Origin: Shewanella hanedai
Lineage (GTDB): Bacteria > Pseudomonadota > Gammaproteobacteria > Enterobacterales > Shewanellaceae
NCBI RefSeq assembly: GCF_007197645.1
Contig: NZ_VKGK01000001.1
Location: 403,259-467,258 of the forward strand
DNA: 64,000 nt
Direction: 5' to 3'
Shown: piece by piece, positions 45,475 through 54,410 of the stretch
Numbering within the stretch: position 1 is the stretch's first letter
How the letters are laid out: the number at the start of each line of letters is the position of its first letter
Translations under genes and position numbers: made by a program
Notes under the pieces: generated by a model
What the model was told of the DNA's origin: nothing
Databases searched by the model: none
What the model saw: only the letters and a program-made list of their open reading frames with translations

Positions 45475-45861
45475 TTAGTCTTTACGGCCAAAAACTTTCA
45501 CACCAGATCTGGAGCCATCAGAGCTACCGAAGACTTCTAATTTCTTAACGCAACGTTTGTAACCAAAACTACGCCATTGAGTTTCTTCATCTTTATTAAG
45601 CTCTTTGTTGAAACGCACGGTTTTGGTGTTGCCATTATTAAAGGTGACGATGACCTTTTCAAGATCAAGCTTACGCTCAGCTTTTACCTTAAAGGCATTG
45701 GCTTTACGACAGATTAGCAGTGGAATGACAGCGCCTTTACCACTGACACCTAGCACGATGGTTCTGCCAAGTGTAATTTGTTCATCTGCTTTAGCGACAG
45801 ATGTTACTGTCAGTATGCTAGTTGCAAATAATATGTGAGCCATCAGTTTTTTCATGTTCAT
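45475..45861 (-). CDS. Exported DUF2541-like protein
   Basis: A 128-residue protein with a signal peptide (about residues 1-25, cut after AKA). The mature part has LLICRKANAFKVKAE, VTFNNGNTKTVRF, TQWRSFG and KRCVKKLEVFGSS, which resembles E. coli YaaI (DUF2541). Two cysteines (ICR, RCV) probably form a disulfide. It is basic and periplasmic; the function is unknown. ATG 45861 or ATG 45855 is the start. It stands alone. Confidence 0.65.
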   Translation of the reverse strand: MNMKKLMAHILFATSILTVTSVAKADEQITLGRTIVLGVSGKGAVIPLLICRKANAFKVKAERKLDLEKVIVTFNNGNTKTVRFNKELNKDEETQWRSFGYKRCVKKLEVFGSSDGSRSGVKVFGRKD

Positions 45862-46263
45862 GAACTTCTAATATAGAGAGTGAGCAGGGCGGCTAAATTA
45901 GCCGTTTAGGTCAATTTACTCCATAAGAGAATGAACAAAATATGATCTAGATATCAATTATTCCCATGGAATAATGGGCTCATGTTTTACTGTCTCACAT
46001 CAGATACATTGTTTATGGTTAAGCTTCACCAGAGTCATACAGACGCAACAAATACATTGCATCGGTTGAACTACCAAATAGCCGAATAAGGTATATAACA
46101 TCAAAAATGATTTAAAAGAGTGAGTATCGATAGGAAATGGAAGCACTTGATTTAAGAAGGTGTATCAACGCTAGTTTTGTTCAGCTAAATCTGGCTGGGG
46201 TTGCCTTAGATTATCAAGATGGCTGGTAGTTGCAGCCATCTTGATTCTTGTTACAGAGCTTAA
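45862..46263. other. Intergenic region holding the carbonic anhydrase terminator
   Basis: About 400 bases. Apart from the hairpin at 46213-46245 I see nothing but AT-rich sequence; a 30-codon frame at 46137 has no properly spaced Shine-Dalgarno sequence. Confidence 0.35.
46213..46245 (-). terminator. Hairpin after the carbonic anhydrase gene
   Basis: A perfect 13-bp stem (46213-46225 with 46233-46245, ATCAAGATGGCTG and its complement) with a seven-base loop lies about 20 bases beyond the stop codon. The T run on the minus strand is weak. Confidence 0.55.
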
Positions 46264-47127
46264 TTACTTTGCGTTGGATAATAGATCTGGGTTCACAACC
46301 AGATTTCTGACTCCATGGGCATGATCTTCATCAAAAGCATTAGATTCTAACCACTTGCCAACACTGTCAATATTGAGTTTTATGACTTCTGGACGTACGC
46401 TCCAGCTTACCTGCAGTGGAGACGCTTTTTCGTTATAACCAGGACCTGTGGTTGAGCCAGTGTACTGTACTGGTTTTCCAGAATCGCTAGGAATGTTCAC
46501 TGCTTGGTTAAGGCCATTGACCATGCCTAGTTTAGTTAAATCGGTAAAGTCTTCAGCTTCAGAATCATTAACTAGCACAAACACTTGAGTTTCTACACGT
46601 AACTGAGGGTTCATATTGGCCTCGCTTAGGCATGCTCCTAGCGTCGCGCCCGGTGTGACTTTTGCCGTTGAATGGACATAATGTACTTCAATCGTATCGC
46701 CAGGGTATAAACTTCCGTACTTGCTGGCACCAATTTCTTGCTCGATCGGGGCTAATTCTGTCTCTGATAACTCACCAGAGTATTGATAACCACCCCGGTA
46801 ACCGTAACCATCACCATTACCGGCATGTTGAGTAAACTCACCGCCTTTATGTTCCGCATTTTTATGAAAATGGATATTACAAAGATTCATTTTTGTATAT
46901 GCGGGAGCTTGCGCAAATGTGCGTTCGTTGTTGCCTTGTATATTGTCGATATCTCTTGGTGACTGAGGGCCGTAGCCTTTACCGAAGGTATTTTTAGCCA
47001 GTGCGGCACGTTGATCTTTTATCACCTGATCAGACACTGTGTAACCTGTATCCTGGCTCGAAGCAGCATTAGCCAAAAATGGTAAAAAGAGTGCAGTTGC
47101 ACATAATATTCGTGTCTTATTACTCAT
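46264..47127 (-). CDS. Delta-class carbonic anhydrase, exported
   Basis: A 287-residue exported protein with a signal peptide (about residues 1-21, cut after ANA). It resembles bacterial proteins annotated as delta-class carbonic anhydrase, a class first known from diatoms. Typical segments are FGKGYGPQSPRDID, MNLCNIHFHKNAEHKGGEF (likely metal-binding HFH and a nearby Glu), IEVHYVHSTA (third His) and VSWSVRPEV. It would interconvert CO2 and bicarbonate in the periplasm. AGGA seven bases before ATG 47127 supports the start. It stands alone. The class call is from memory of these motifs. Confidence 0.75.
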   Translation of the reverse strand: MSNKTRILCATALFLPFLANAASSQDTGYTVSDQVIKDQRAALAKNTFGKGYGPQSPRDIDNIQGNNERTFAQAPAYTKMNLCNIHFHKNAEHKGGEFTQHAGNGDGYGYRGGYQYSGELSETELAPIEQEIGASKYGSLYPGDTIEVHYVHSTAKVTPGATLGACLSEANMNPQLRVETQVFVLVNDSEAEDFTDLTKLGMVNGLNQAVNIPSDSGKPVQYTGSTTGPGYNEKASPLQVSWSVRPEVIKLNIDSVGKWLESNAFDEDHAHGVRNLVVNPDLLSNAK

Positions 47128-47669
47128 TTATTTTGTCCTTTTTAGTAAGCAGAACCAGTCTGCAAGGTATAGGGTTGAGTGAGAAGGGATTACAGGCTTG
47201 GGATAAACTATTGATAATTTGCTCTGTTTGCAACCAATTTGGCTTGGAAAAGTAAAAAGAACAGGATTAAATGTCATTAGTTTTATCACTCTAAACTAGG
47301 TTAATAGCGCATATTGTACAGCTTGAGTTTAGATGAAAAATTTAGGTTTCACCCTGTAGTTTAGCTGGAGAGGGTTTCTGTACGTTGAAGGTGATGAAAT
47401 GTTCGCGCTTAGGTATGGAGCAGTTTGCTCAATTGATAAAGCAGACTGAAAAGTGAAATCACGTTAGTCATTGAGCGAAAGTGAATCTCCATCTGAGATT
47501 CAACTTTCTCTACTTAAGCAATATTAGATTAGACCCTCAATCAAAGCATTCTACTTACATTAATTGCAGGCAGTGCAGGAGTACAATCTTATCCGTGACT
47601 ATATATGTCACGGTTCAATCATCAATGGGTATGAAGTAAGCCTCTAAATGAGTTCGCTTACAATCTACA
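47128..47669. other. Intergenic region with two hairpins
   Basis: About 540 bases between two minus-strand genes. It holds a GAATCTC/GAGATTC stem-loop extended by GAAAG/CTTTC (47477-47508) and a CCGTGAC/GTCACGG stem-loop (47593-47613), either of which may end the potassium-channel transcript. No coding frame is credible. Confidence 0.4.
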
Positions 47670-48878
47670 TCAAGTTTTATCGAACAGACCGTGGCCAGAG
47701 TTGAGCAGCATAGAGATAAGCTTGTCGTTATCAAGCGGTTCTCCGCTGAGAACACTGGCGAGAATTTCACTGCCAAACAGCTGTGGTGATAATACGATGT
47801 CAGCTTTTACTTGTTTAACTCTATTCATGTTTTTACTGTCGTTGACGGCGAGAACTGTCTTGGCTTCAGCGCTTAACTCTTTCGCTGACAGCACGATAAA
47901 GGCGTTGGTCGCATCATCATCGCTTAGGGCAAGTAGAGCACGACAGTTATCGAGCCCAGCTTTGCTTAGGACTGCGTTGTCAGTGCTGTCGCCGGATATG
48001 ATGTCGCACTTGCTGCCTAGGCGCTGTTCTATTAGTGGAAACTCCTCTTCAGGCCGACCGATAATCATAGTGACTTCCAGTCCTCGCTGCTTTAATTGGG
48101 CAACGGTGCTGATGGCCAAAATCGACATTCCACAAACAATAAAGTGATCATTTCTGTTCATATTTTGTTGACTACCTTTAACGAGTTTATTCAGACCACC
48201 ACGGATAATAGGGCCAAATACTGTGGTGAGTGAGGTGGCAAAAACGGTGATGCCGGCGAAGATAATAGAGACGGTGAATAGACGAGCAGGCTCGGTCATG
48301 GGAATTATATCGCCATAGCCAACTGTGGTCATGGTGACGATAGAAAAGTAAAACGCAGTCATCAAGTTATCAATGGCTGGGTGGAAACCATCGCCAAAGT
48401 AGAGTGCGCCGTAGGTGGAATAAAATAGCAACATGGTGAAGCTGATAAAAGCAAAGATACCGCCGGCTGTGGCACTAGAGCGGTTAAAATCTTTGCCCAG
48501 CAGTAAAAGCCCTATTAGGGTGGCAAGGCATAAACTGATGCTGAAGCTGAGGTTGGGGTAAAAATGCATTGTGTACACTAAGGTGATCAATAGCAAAACA
48601 ATGCTGACTGCCCAAGCTGTTCTGGCGCGATACAGGAGGCCAAAAGCGTTGATCATCAGGAATATTCCCAGAATAAACCAAGGACCATTAGCAATATTGG
48701 CCCAGTTGATGCCTGAAAAACTTTGAATATGGAACAACTCAACGAGATTGATGGACATGCCCCAGACGGTTTTAAATATCAGCAGGCCATTAAGAAACAC
48801 CGCTAAAGCGACCAGAGAATGACGCACTTCGAGCCAGAGATTAATACTCTTTTGCCACAGATGGGAGTAACGATTCAC
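47670..48878 (-). CDS. Voltage-gated-type potassium channel with RCK/TrkA-N domain
   Basis: A 402-residue inner-membrane channel. Several hydrophobic spans occupy about residues 18-160, followed by the pore helix and the selectivity filter TTVGYGD (about 191-197) with an inner helix after it. The C-terminal RCK domain binds nucleotide or ions (HFIVCGMSILAISTVAQL; GDSTDNAVLSKAGLDNCRALLALSDDD). The glycine-rich loop of TrkA-N is altered (CGMSILAIS for GxGxxG), so NAD binding may be lost. GTG 48878 is the start. Confidence 0.88.
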   Translation of the reverse strand: MNRYSHLWQKSINLWLEVRHSLVALAVFLNGLLIFKTVWGMSINLVELFHIQSFSGINWANIANGPWFILGIFLMINAFGLLYRARTAWAVSIVLLLITLVYTMHFYPNLSFSISLCLATLIGLLLLGKDFNRSSATAGGIFAFISFTMLLFYSTYGALYFGDGFHPAIDNLMTAFYFSIVTMTTVGYGDIIPMTEPARLFTVSIIFAGITVFATSLTTVFGPIIRGGLNKLVKGSQQNMNRNDHFIVCGMSILAISTVAQLKQRGLEVTMIIGRPEEEFPLIEQRLGSKCDIISGDSTDNAVLSKAGLDNCRALLALSDDDATNAFIVLSAKELSAEAKTVLAVNDSKNMNRVKQVKADIVLSPQLFGSEILASVLSGEPLDNDKLISMLLNSGHGLFDKT

Positions 48879-49122
48879 GACAATAATCCATGCGGTGAAA
48901 ACAGGTCAACATTCTAGCGCAAACGACATAGTGCAGCCATATGTTTTGTTATTTGTGCAAAGAGGGAAATTTCATATATTGAAGGGTAACGGCTGCAAGA
49001 ACAAGAGATGCCCATAGTCATGGGCATTTTGATGGTTCGTTTGTTTTTAACCATTTTCACTGCACGTAGTGGAAGGCTGCAGGAATGAGCATAGGCCGCT
49101 TGGTTGAGAGCAAATACGTTTC

Positions 49123-50289
49123 TTACACTAATACGTGCTTAAGCACTCTCTGCCAGTTGCCACCGAGAAAACGGTCTCTGTCAGTGGATTTGTAACGTGC
49201 TTTAGCTAGCGCATCATCAAGACGGCTCATGCGATCGATATCGTTAAGTTCTGGGATGACAACATGAGTCGGGTCTTCTTCAAATCCCAATACATTTTTC
49301 GCCGCTAAACTCTGCCACCAAGGTAAATACTCTTTGACCCCTTCTGCATTATTATTGCCCATAGCCAGTAAGTTTTCTTGCCCACGTAGAGGATAGTCGT
49401 TGGCGATGGCCGCACAATCTACACCACCAATACGGGCGACGCGATCGAGTTGTTTTACGAAATCTTCAATGGTCGGTACCGTATTATTGGTCAACCAAAA
49501 ACTCATCATAAACACCCCAAATACACCGCCGCTATCACCAATGGCGCGGATCACTTCGTCAGGTGAGCAGCGAGCATTGTTAACAATGGAGCGAACTGCA
49601 CCGTGGCTTTGTATTATTGGGCTTTTGCTGGCTTTTACAGTATCGAGTGCAGTCTGAGGGCTAGAATGGCTGACATCGATAAGCATGTTGCGTTGGTTAA
49701 GAGCAGCGACTAATTGGTGGCCATCTGCGGTTAACGGCTTGTCGAGTCCTTGGAGACCGTCATTATCTAATGCGCCGCCAGCAAAGCGATTACCGTAGTG
49801 ATGTGTCAGTTGCAATACTCGCAAACCCTGCTGATGAAACTGACTCAGATGTTGCCATGAGTTGTCGTCGCTATCGGCTTCAACGCAATCTGCGCCCTGG
49901 ATTTGAAAATAGACAGCGGTGCGATCTTGTTCAACAGCCAGTGCAATATCTTGTCCAGTTAGACCTGGCATTAGTATGCTTGGGTTAGCACTAACGATGT
50001 TGTTCGCTTGTTTAATGCTAGTCATACAAGCATCAAAGGTACGCTTATAGTTAGTCGTTCCGTCGGCTTGTTCAATGGTTTCAATGGCTGACACATCGCA
50101 AATGTAGGCATTAAGCTTGGATGCGCGAACATCGTCTAGGTTGTCAGGAAGAAATGAGAGACCATCGATATAAAGACGTTTCTTAGTCGCAGCAAATGCA
50201 GATGAAATTCCCAGTGGACTTAATAATGAGGCGGCAGCTAACCCTTTGAGCATATTTCGACGGGTTTGATTGCAAGCGTTGTTGGTCAT
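49123..50289 (-). CDS. Tat-exported M19 (renal dipeptidase) family protein with altered metal site
   Basis: A 388-residue precursor. The twin-arginine signal TRRNMLKGL at about residues 8-16 is followed by a hydrophobic stretch ending AFA. The M19 fold is shown by MLIDVSHSSPQTAL (His208), IIQSHGAVRSI (His229) and the final LGGNWQRVL. As in the other M19 protein of this window, the N-terminal DGHxD reads DGLSFLP, and the bridging Glu region reads QGADCVE. It is therefore probably not a standard two-zinc dipeptidase. AGGGA before ATG 50289 decides the start; the frame extends to 50316. It is not linked to other metabolic genes here. Confidence 0.8.
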   Translation of the reverse strand: MTNNACNQTRRNMLKGLAAASLLSPLGISSAFAATKKRLYIDGLSFLPDNLDDVRASKLNAYICDVSAIETIEQADGTTNYKRTFDACMTSIKQANNIVSANPSILMPGLTGQDIALAVEQDRTAVYFQIQGADCVEADSDDNSWQHLSQFHQQGLRVLQLTHHYGNRFAGGALDNDGLQGLDKPLTADGHQLVAALNQRNMLIDVSHSSPQTALDTVKASKSPIIQSHGAVRSIVNNARCSPDEVIRAIGDSGGVFGVFMMSFWLTNNTVPTIEDFVKQLDRVARIGGVDCAAIANDYPLRGQENLLAMGNNNAEGVKEYLPWWQSLAAKNVLGFEEDPTHVVIPELNDIDRMSRLDDALAKARYKSTDRDRFLGGNWQRVLKHVLV

Positions 50290-50316
50290 GGTGTTTCCCT
50301 TAGAGCTTGCAATCAA

Positions 50317-50781
50317 GGTTTAAGCTTGACTAGCGAGCGGCAAATTGTATTGAAGCAGTGGCCTGTGCGGTCGCTGCTAATAATCATGTGATGAGACCTT
50401 TAACAATATGCGCATCGCTATCGGCGAAAAAATAGTGTTTACCATCAATTAGTTCATGGTACAGCCATGCTAGGCTTTGGCAACCTTTTACTTGAATATC
50501 GACTTGTTAAAAACACCTCGCTAATAAGCAACAATGGGCGCAATACCTTAGGTGAAAGCTCAATGCCGTTAATTCCATCCTAAGTTCTGAGATATCGATC
50601 ACAAATTTTTTTAATTATGAGTGTAGTCAAGTGACTACATGGTATCCTTTTTAAGGCGATTGCATAGCGCTAAATCATTCTAACCTTAGTGTTTTTTAGC
50701 AAGGTTAGTGGCTTTATAGTTGGTGTTACAACTAAGAAGTCTATTTTATTAAGTCAATATCGTGATGTTGTAGAGGTATTT
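50317..50781. other. Divergent intergenic region upstream of the pilin gene
   Basis: About 465 bases. The main feature is the palindrome at 50622-50639; the rest shows no RNA gene or credible frame. Confidence 0.4.
50622..50639. promoter_or_regulatory. Perfect palindromic operator candidate
   Basis: TGTAGTCA and TGACTACA form an eight-base perfect inverted repeat separated by AG. It lies 143 bases before the pilin start, in a gap between divergent genes. The regulator is unknown. Confidence 0.5.
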
Positions 50782-51231
50782 ATGAAGAAAGGTTCAGCAG
50801 GTTTCACTCTCATAGAGTTGGTTGTCGTTATCATTATTTTGGGGATTTTAGCTGTGACAGCTGCGCCAAAATTTATTAATTTAAATGACGATGCTGAAAG
50901 CTCAGCTATCGCAGGGATGGCAAGCTCATTAAGTGGCGGAATTACGCTTGCGCGTGCTCAGCACTCTATTGAAGGTGAAACTGGTGAGATCACATTGGCT
51001 GATGGCAAAACAGTTTCTTTTGAAGATAGTAACTTCGGTGTGACTCAGTTTCCACAGGCTCGTGGAGCAATCGAATGCATGTCGTTATGGAATAATTTAA
51101 CCGATGGAGAGCGCTCTGGTCTTACTCCGGCAACGAAGCTAGTTGCTAGTCATAACAATGTTTGTATTTATACTATTTCTGAAAAACAGTTCTCATATGA
51201 TTCAATGGATGGCGAAGTCATTATCTTGTAA
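50782..51231 (+). CDS. Type IV pilin-like protein (MSHA pilin type)
   Basis: A 149-residue prepilin. The leader MKKGSAG is followed by FTLIELVVVIIILGILAVTAAPKFINL, with the prepilin peptidase cleavage after Gly7, Phe at +1 and Glu at +5. The C-terminal part has two cysteines (IECMSLW, NVCIYTI) that could form the D-region disulfide. The sequence after the helix (LNDDAESSAIAGMASSLSGGITLARAQ) resembles MSHA pilins. GAGG six bases before ATG 50782 decides the start. No other pilus genes are adjacent, so it is an orphan pilin that would use a distant assembly system. Confidence 0.87.
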   Translation: MKKGSAGFTLIELVVVIIILGILAVTAAPKFINLNDDAESSAIAGMASSLSGGITLARAQHSIEGETGEITLADGKTVSFEDSNFGVTQFPQARGAIECMSLWNNLTDGERSGLTPATKLVASHNNVCIYTISEKQFSYDSMDGEVIIL

Positions 51232-51266
51232 GAGTTGTAACTCTATTTAAAGAGTACTTCAGTTTA

Positions 51267-51291
51267 AGGCGGTAGTTTAATTTTACCGCCT
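51267..51291 (+). terminator. Stem-loop after the pilin gene
   Basis: AGGCGGTA (51267-51274) pairs with TACCGCCT (51284-51291). No T run follows, so termination strength is uncertain. Confidence 0.4.
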
Positions 51292-51468
51292 ATATCAACC
51301 CCTCATAAATACTCTGAATCAAGCCGCATAATAACGAACGTAAATTCGCCTGAACGATCGTTTTCTTGAGTGATGGACTGGGTTTTATCTTGAGTGATGC
51401 GCTGGTTATTCTTCTTGGTTATGCTTAAATAGGCGAAATACTGGATCTGATTAGAGAGCGATATCCAA

Positions 51469-51897
51469 ATGACCATGATCATTGCCTGTCCCCATTGCAG
51501 CACCTTAAATCGTGTACCCAAAGAACGTCTAGAACAACAACCCGCCTGCGGTAAGTGTAAGAAAAGTGTTTTTGTTGGCGAGCCGATTGAGCTCACTGCG
51601 ACCAATTTTGCTCATCACGCTAACAAGTCTGAACTGCCGTTAGTCGTCGATTTTTGGGCGAGTTGGTGTGGACCTTGTAAAAACTTTGCCCCAGTCTTTA
51701 ATCAAGCGGCCAAAACTTGGGAACCCAAATACCGTTTTGGAAAAATCAACACCGAGGAACAACAGGCATTAGCTGCCCAATTCAACATTCGCTCTATCCC
51801 CACGTTAATGGTGTTCAAACAGGGCAAGATTATTGCTCAACAGGCAGGAGCAATGAGTGCATCATCATTCAATCAATGGCTTGAGTCGTTGAAATAA
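51469..51897 (+). CDS. trxC: Thioredoxin 2
   Basis: A 142-residue thioredoxin with an N-terminal zinc-binding extension: CPHC (about residues 7-10) and CGKC (about 27-30) form the four-Cys site of TrxC. The thioredoxin domain has the active site WCGPCK near residue 65 and the cis-Pro loop IRSIPTLMVF. It reduces protein disulfides and is usually induced by oxidative stress. ATG 51469 or ATG 51475 is the start. It is followed after about 108 bases by the U32 gene. Confidence 0.93.
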   Translation: MTMIIACPHCSTLNRVPKERLEQQPACGKCKKSVFVGEPIELTATNFAHHANKSELPLVVDFWASWCGPCKNFAPVFNQAAKTWEPKYRFGKINTEEQQALAAQFNIRSIPTLMVFKQGKIIAQQAGAMSASSFNQWLESLK

Positions 51898-52005
51898 CAT
51901 CTTGCATAACATTACTGTTTATAACTGTCATTCCAATAGGCATTAGATCTAACTAATGTTGAAGCTTGTGGTAGGATCCTCGCCGAAATTTAACTAAGTA
52001 ATAAA

Positions 52006-54264
52006 ATGGGTAATGTCGCGATGAGTAGAAAAATTGAATTATTGGCACCGGGTGGGGATGTCGATGCGATCAAAGCTGCGATAGTTGCTGGTGCAAATGC
52101 CGTTTACTGTGGCCTTGATACATTCAATGCTCGCAACCGAGCGACGAACCTTTCATTCGATGATTTAATGGGGGTTATCGGACTTGCACATCAATACGAG
52201 TGTGAAGTCTTCCTCACAATGAATATAGTGATCTTAGAGCAAGAGATCCCAAGCTTAGTTAAGTTGCTCAATCAAATTGTTAATATCGGCATCGACGGCA
52301 TTATCGTTCAAGATTTGGGGATATTTAATTTAGTTAAGAAGCATTTCCCCACACTCGCAGTACATGCATCAACCCAGCTCACGACCCACAATCCGGGCCA
52401 AATACGCTTTCTGGCTAAAATTGGCGCAACTCGAGTCAATTTATCGCGCGAGTTAAATCTCGGTGAAATTAAAAGTCTGACCACGCTTGCCCATGAGCAT
52501 GATGTGCTTACCGAAGTTTTTGTCCATGGCGCACTTTGTATTGCCTTCTCGGGACAGTGTTATTCGAGCTCAGTCAGTGTCGGTAATTCGGGTAACCGTG
52601 GTCGATGTAGCCAAGCGTGTCGAGATGAATATGAGATCACTGCCGCGGGCAACAAGTTCCCGTTGAACTTGAAAGATAACTCTGCTTATTTTGACCTGCC
52701 TGAATTGGTTGACGCTGGAGTCGATTCGTTAAAGATTGAAGGGCGCATAAAGGGCGCACAATATGTTCATACTGTGGTCGATAGCTGGCGCCAACAGATA
52801 GATAAGTTTATTGAAACGGGCAAGTTGTTATCTGATAACACCAGTCTTTATAAGGTGTTTAACCGTGACTTTACCAACTCCTTTTTAAAGGGGAATCTCA
52901 CCAAAGACATGTTTATCGATAACCCGCGTGACAATAGCTTTCAGCATGCCAACGATAAACATAACGCCATCTCTGTGGTGCAGATCCAAGCCGTACAGAA
53001 AGATCTTTCTGAAGAGAAAAATGCCATTGGCGCACAAGTGGTTGAGAGAATTAAACACCTAAGCATTGCCAAGCAAGCATTACACATCAGCTTTAGCGGG
53101 CAAGCGGGCAAGCCACTCAAGGTGAATGTCACCACCGACAAACATGAGTTTTGCGTGCAGTCGGAGATGCCGCTTATTGCATCAGAGCAAGCATCAGTCG
53201 ATCAAAGTGCCATCGAAAAACGCTTTAAGAGCTTGCAGCATGGCAAATACGCATTACAAGCATTTGATTTCAATGGTCTAGAAACCGGGCTTAACATACC
53301 GTTTAAAGAGCTGACTCGAATTAAAAATCAGATAGCATTTTTATTGAATGACTCAGTTGATGTGATCCCGGCTGTGACTTTGCCTAAGCTGACAAAGCAT
53401 AGTAAGCCGACTAGCACTCCAACATTATCGCTATTGATTAGTGATGAAAAAGACCTGCATTTGTGCGATGTCACCGACGCCGACATCTATTTTAAATTGC
53501 CGGAAAGTTTTAAGAAAAACTGCACCAAGTACATCGATATCTTGTTAAGAAACCCAAGATTGATCCCTTGGTTTCCAGCCGTATTAATCGGTAAAGACTA
53601 CATTGAGGCGGTTAAAATCCTTGAGCAAGTCAAGCCTATGCGAATCGTCACTAACAATACTGGCGTGGCATACAAGGCATTTGAGATGGACATTGAATGG
53701 ATTGCTGGGCCTTTCATGAATACGACCAACTCCTACGCACTCTTAACCCTGCAGGAAGAGTTGAATTGTGCAGGCGCGTTTATCTCCAATGAGATCAACC
53801 AAAACCAAATCAAGAATATCTCACGCCCAGACAACTTTAAGTTGTTATATAGCATCTATCACCCCATTTTGATGATGACCAGTAGACAGTGCTTTTTCCA
53901 ACAAACTGTTGGCTGCAATAAGCCCAGCATTGAAGATGGTTGTATGCTCAAGTGTGAAAAAGCCACCACCATCACCAATGTGAAAGGGATCTCTTTTGCT
54001 GTCGATAAGCAAAAAGGCGGTTATCCAAGCATCTATAATCACGAGCAGTTTTTGAATATGGATATCATCGATGATTTCTCGCACTTGTTCGATGAGTTCT
54101 TTATTGATCTAACCAATATTGGTTCTGGCTCTAAGGCTGAGCTGGATAAAACTCAGTTAATCTACCACTTTGAAAGCCTAATTAAGGGCGGCACAGATGC
54201 CAAAACTCAACTTGATGCCATGGTGACAGTGTCGACCCACGCACAGTACAGCCAAGGGTTATAA
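52006..54264 (+). CDS. U32 peptidase-family protein, RlhA/TrhP-like RNA hydroxylation type
   Basis: A protein of up to 752 residues in the family once called collagenase-like U32 peptidases; studied bacterial members (RlhA, TrhP) hydroxylate RNA. The opening KIELLAPGGDVDAIKAAIVAGANAVYCG and the signature EVFVHGALCIAFSGQCYSSS...GNRGRCSQACR are typical, with four cysteines placed for an Fe-S cluster. A second Cys group, C-x7-C-x8-C-x3-C, lies at about residues 629-650. The length exceeds E. coli RlhA (about 650). It may act on 23S rRNA, but the exact branch is not certain. ATG 52006 and ATG 52021 are both possible starts. Confidence 0.82.
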   Translation: MGNVAMSRKIELLAPGGDVDAIKAAIVAGANAVYCGLDTFNARNRATNLSFDDLMGVIGLAHQYECEVFLTMNIVILEQEIPSLVKLLNQIVNIGIDGIIVQDLGIFNLVKKHFPTLAVHASTQLTTHNPGQIRFLAKIGATRVNLSRELNLGEIKSLTTLAHEHDVLTEVFVHGALCIAFSGQCYSSSVSVGNSGNRGRCSQACRDEYEITAAGNKFPLNLKDNSAYFDLPELVDAGVDSLKIEGRIKGAQYVHTVVDSWRQQIDKFIETGKLLSDNTSLYKVFNRDFTNSFLKGNLTKDMFIDNPRDNSFQHANDKHNAISVVQIQAVQKDLSEEKNAIGAQVVERIKHLSIAKQALHISFSGQAGKPLKVNVTTDKHEFCVQSEMPLIASEQASVDQSAIEKRFKSLQHGKYALQAFDFNGLETGLNIPFKELTRIKNQIAFLLNDSVDVIPAVTLPKLTKHSKPTSTPTLSLLISDEKDLHLCDVTDADIYFKLPESFKKNCTKYIDILLRNPRLIPWFPAVLIGKDYIEAVKILEQVKPMRIVTNNTGVAYKAFEMDIEWIAGPFMNTTNSYALLTLQEELNCAGAFISNEINQNQIKNISRPDNFKLLYSIYHPILMMTSRQCFFQQTVGCNKPSIEDGCMLKCEKATTITNVKGISFAVDKQKGGYPSIYNHEQFLNMDIIDDFSHLFDEFFIDLTNIGSGSKAELDKTQLIYHFESLIKGGTDAKTQLDAMVTVSTHAQYSQGL

Positions 54265-54306
54265 CATTCTTAATGGGGCGTTAATTGTCTTAGTAGAAGT
54301 GAGTTT

Positions 54307-54341
54307 GGAACAATGGACGAAGAAAACGCCTCCATTGTTCC
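54307..54341 (+). other. Stem-loop downstream of the U32 gene
   Basis: GGAACAATGGA (54307-54317) and TCCATTGTTCC (54331-54341) pair perfectly over 11 bases around a 13-base loop. It sits between convergent genes and may end both transcripts, though no T run is present. Confidence 0.45.
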
Positions 54342-54410
54342 TAGTCGAAAGGGCTAAATATCAAGTTTAGGCTTCAGTGTCTTAGCCATGACCCGCTTTA
54401 TCTTCCTGCT

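Noticed and set aside
46137..46229. 30-codon frame starting MEALDLRRC
   Set aside because: The AGGA is directly against the ATG, the frame is short, and it ends inside the terminator hairpin of the carbonic anhydrase gene.
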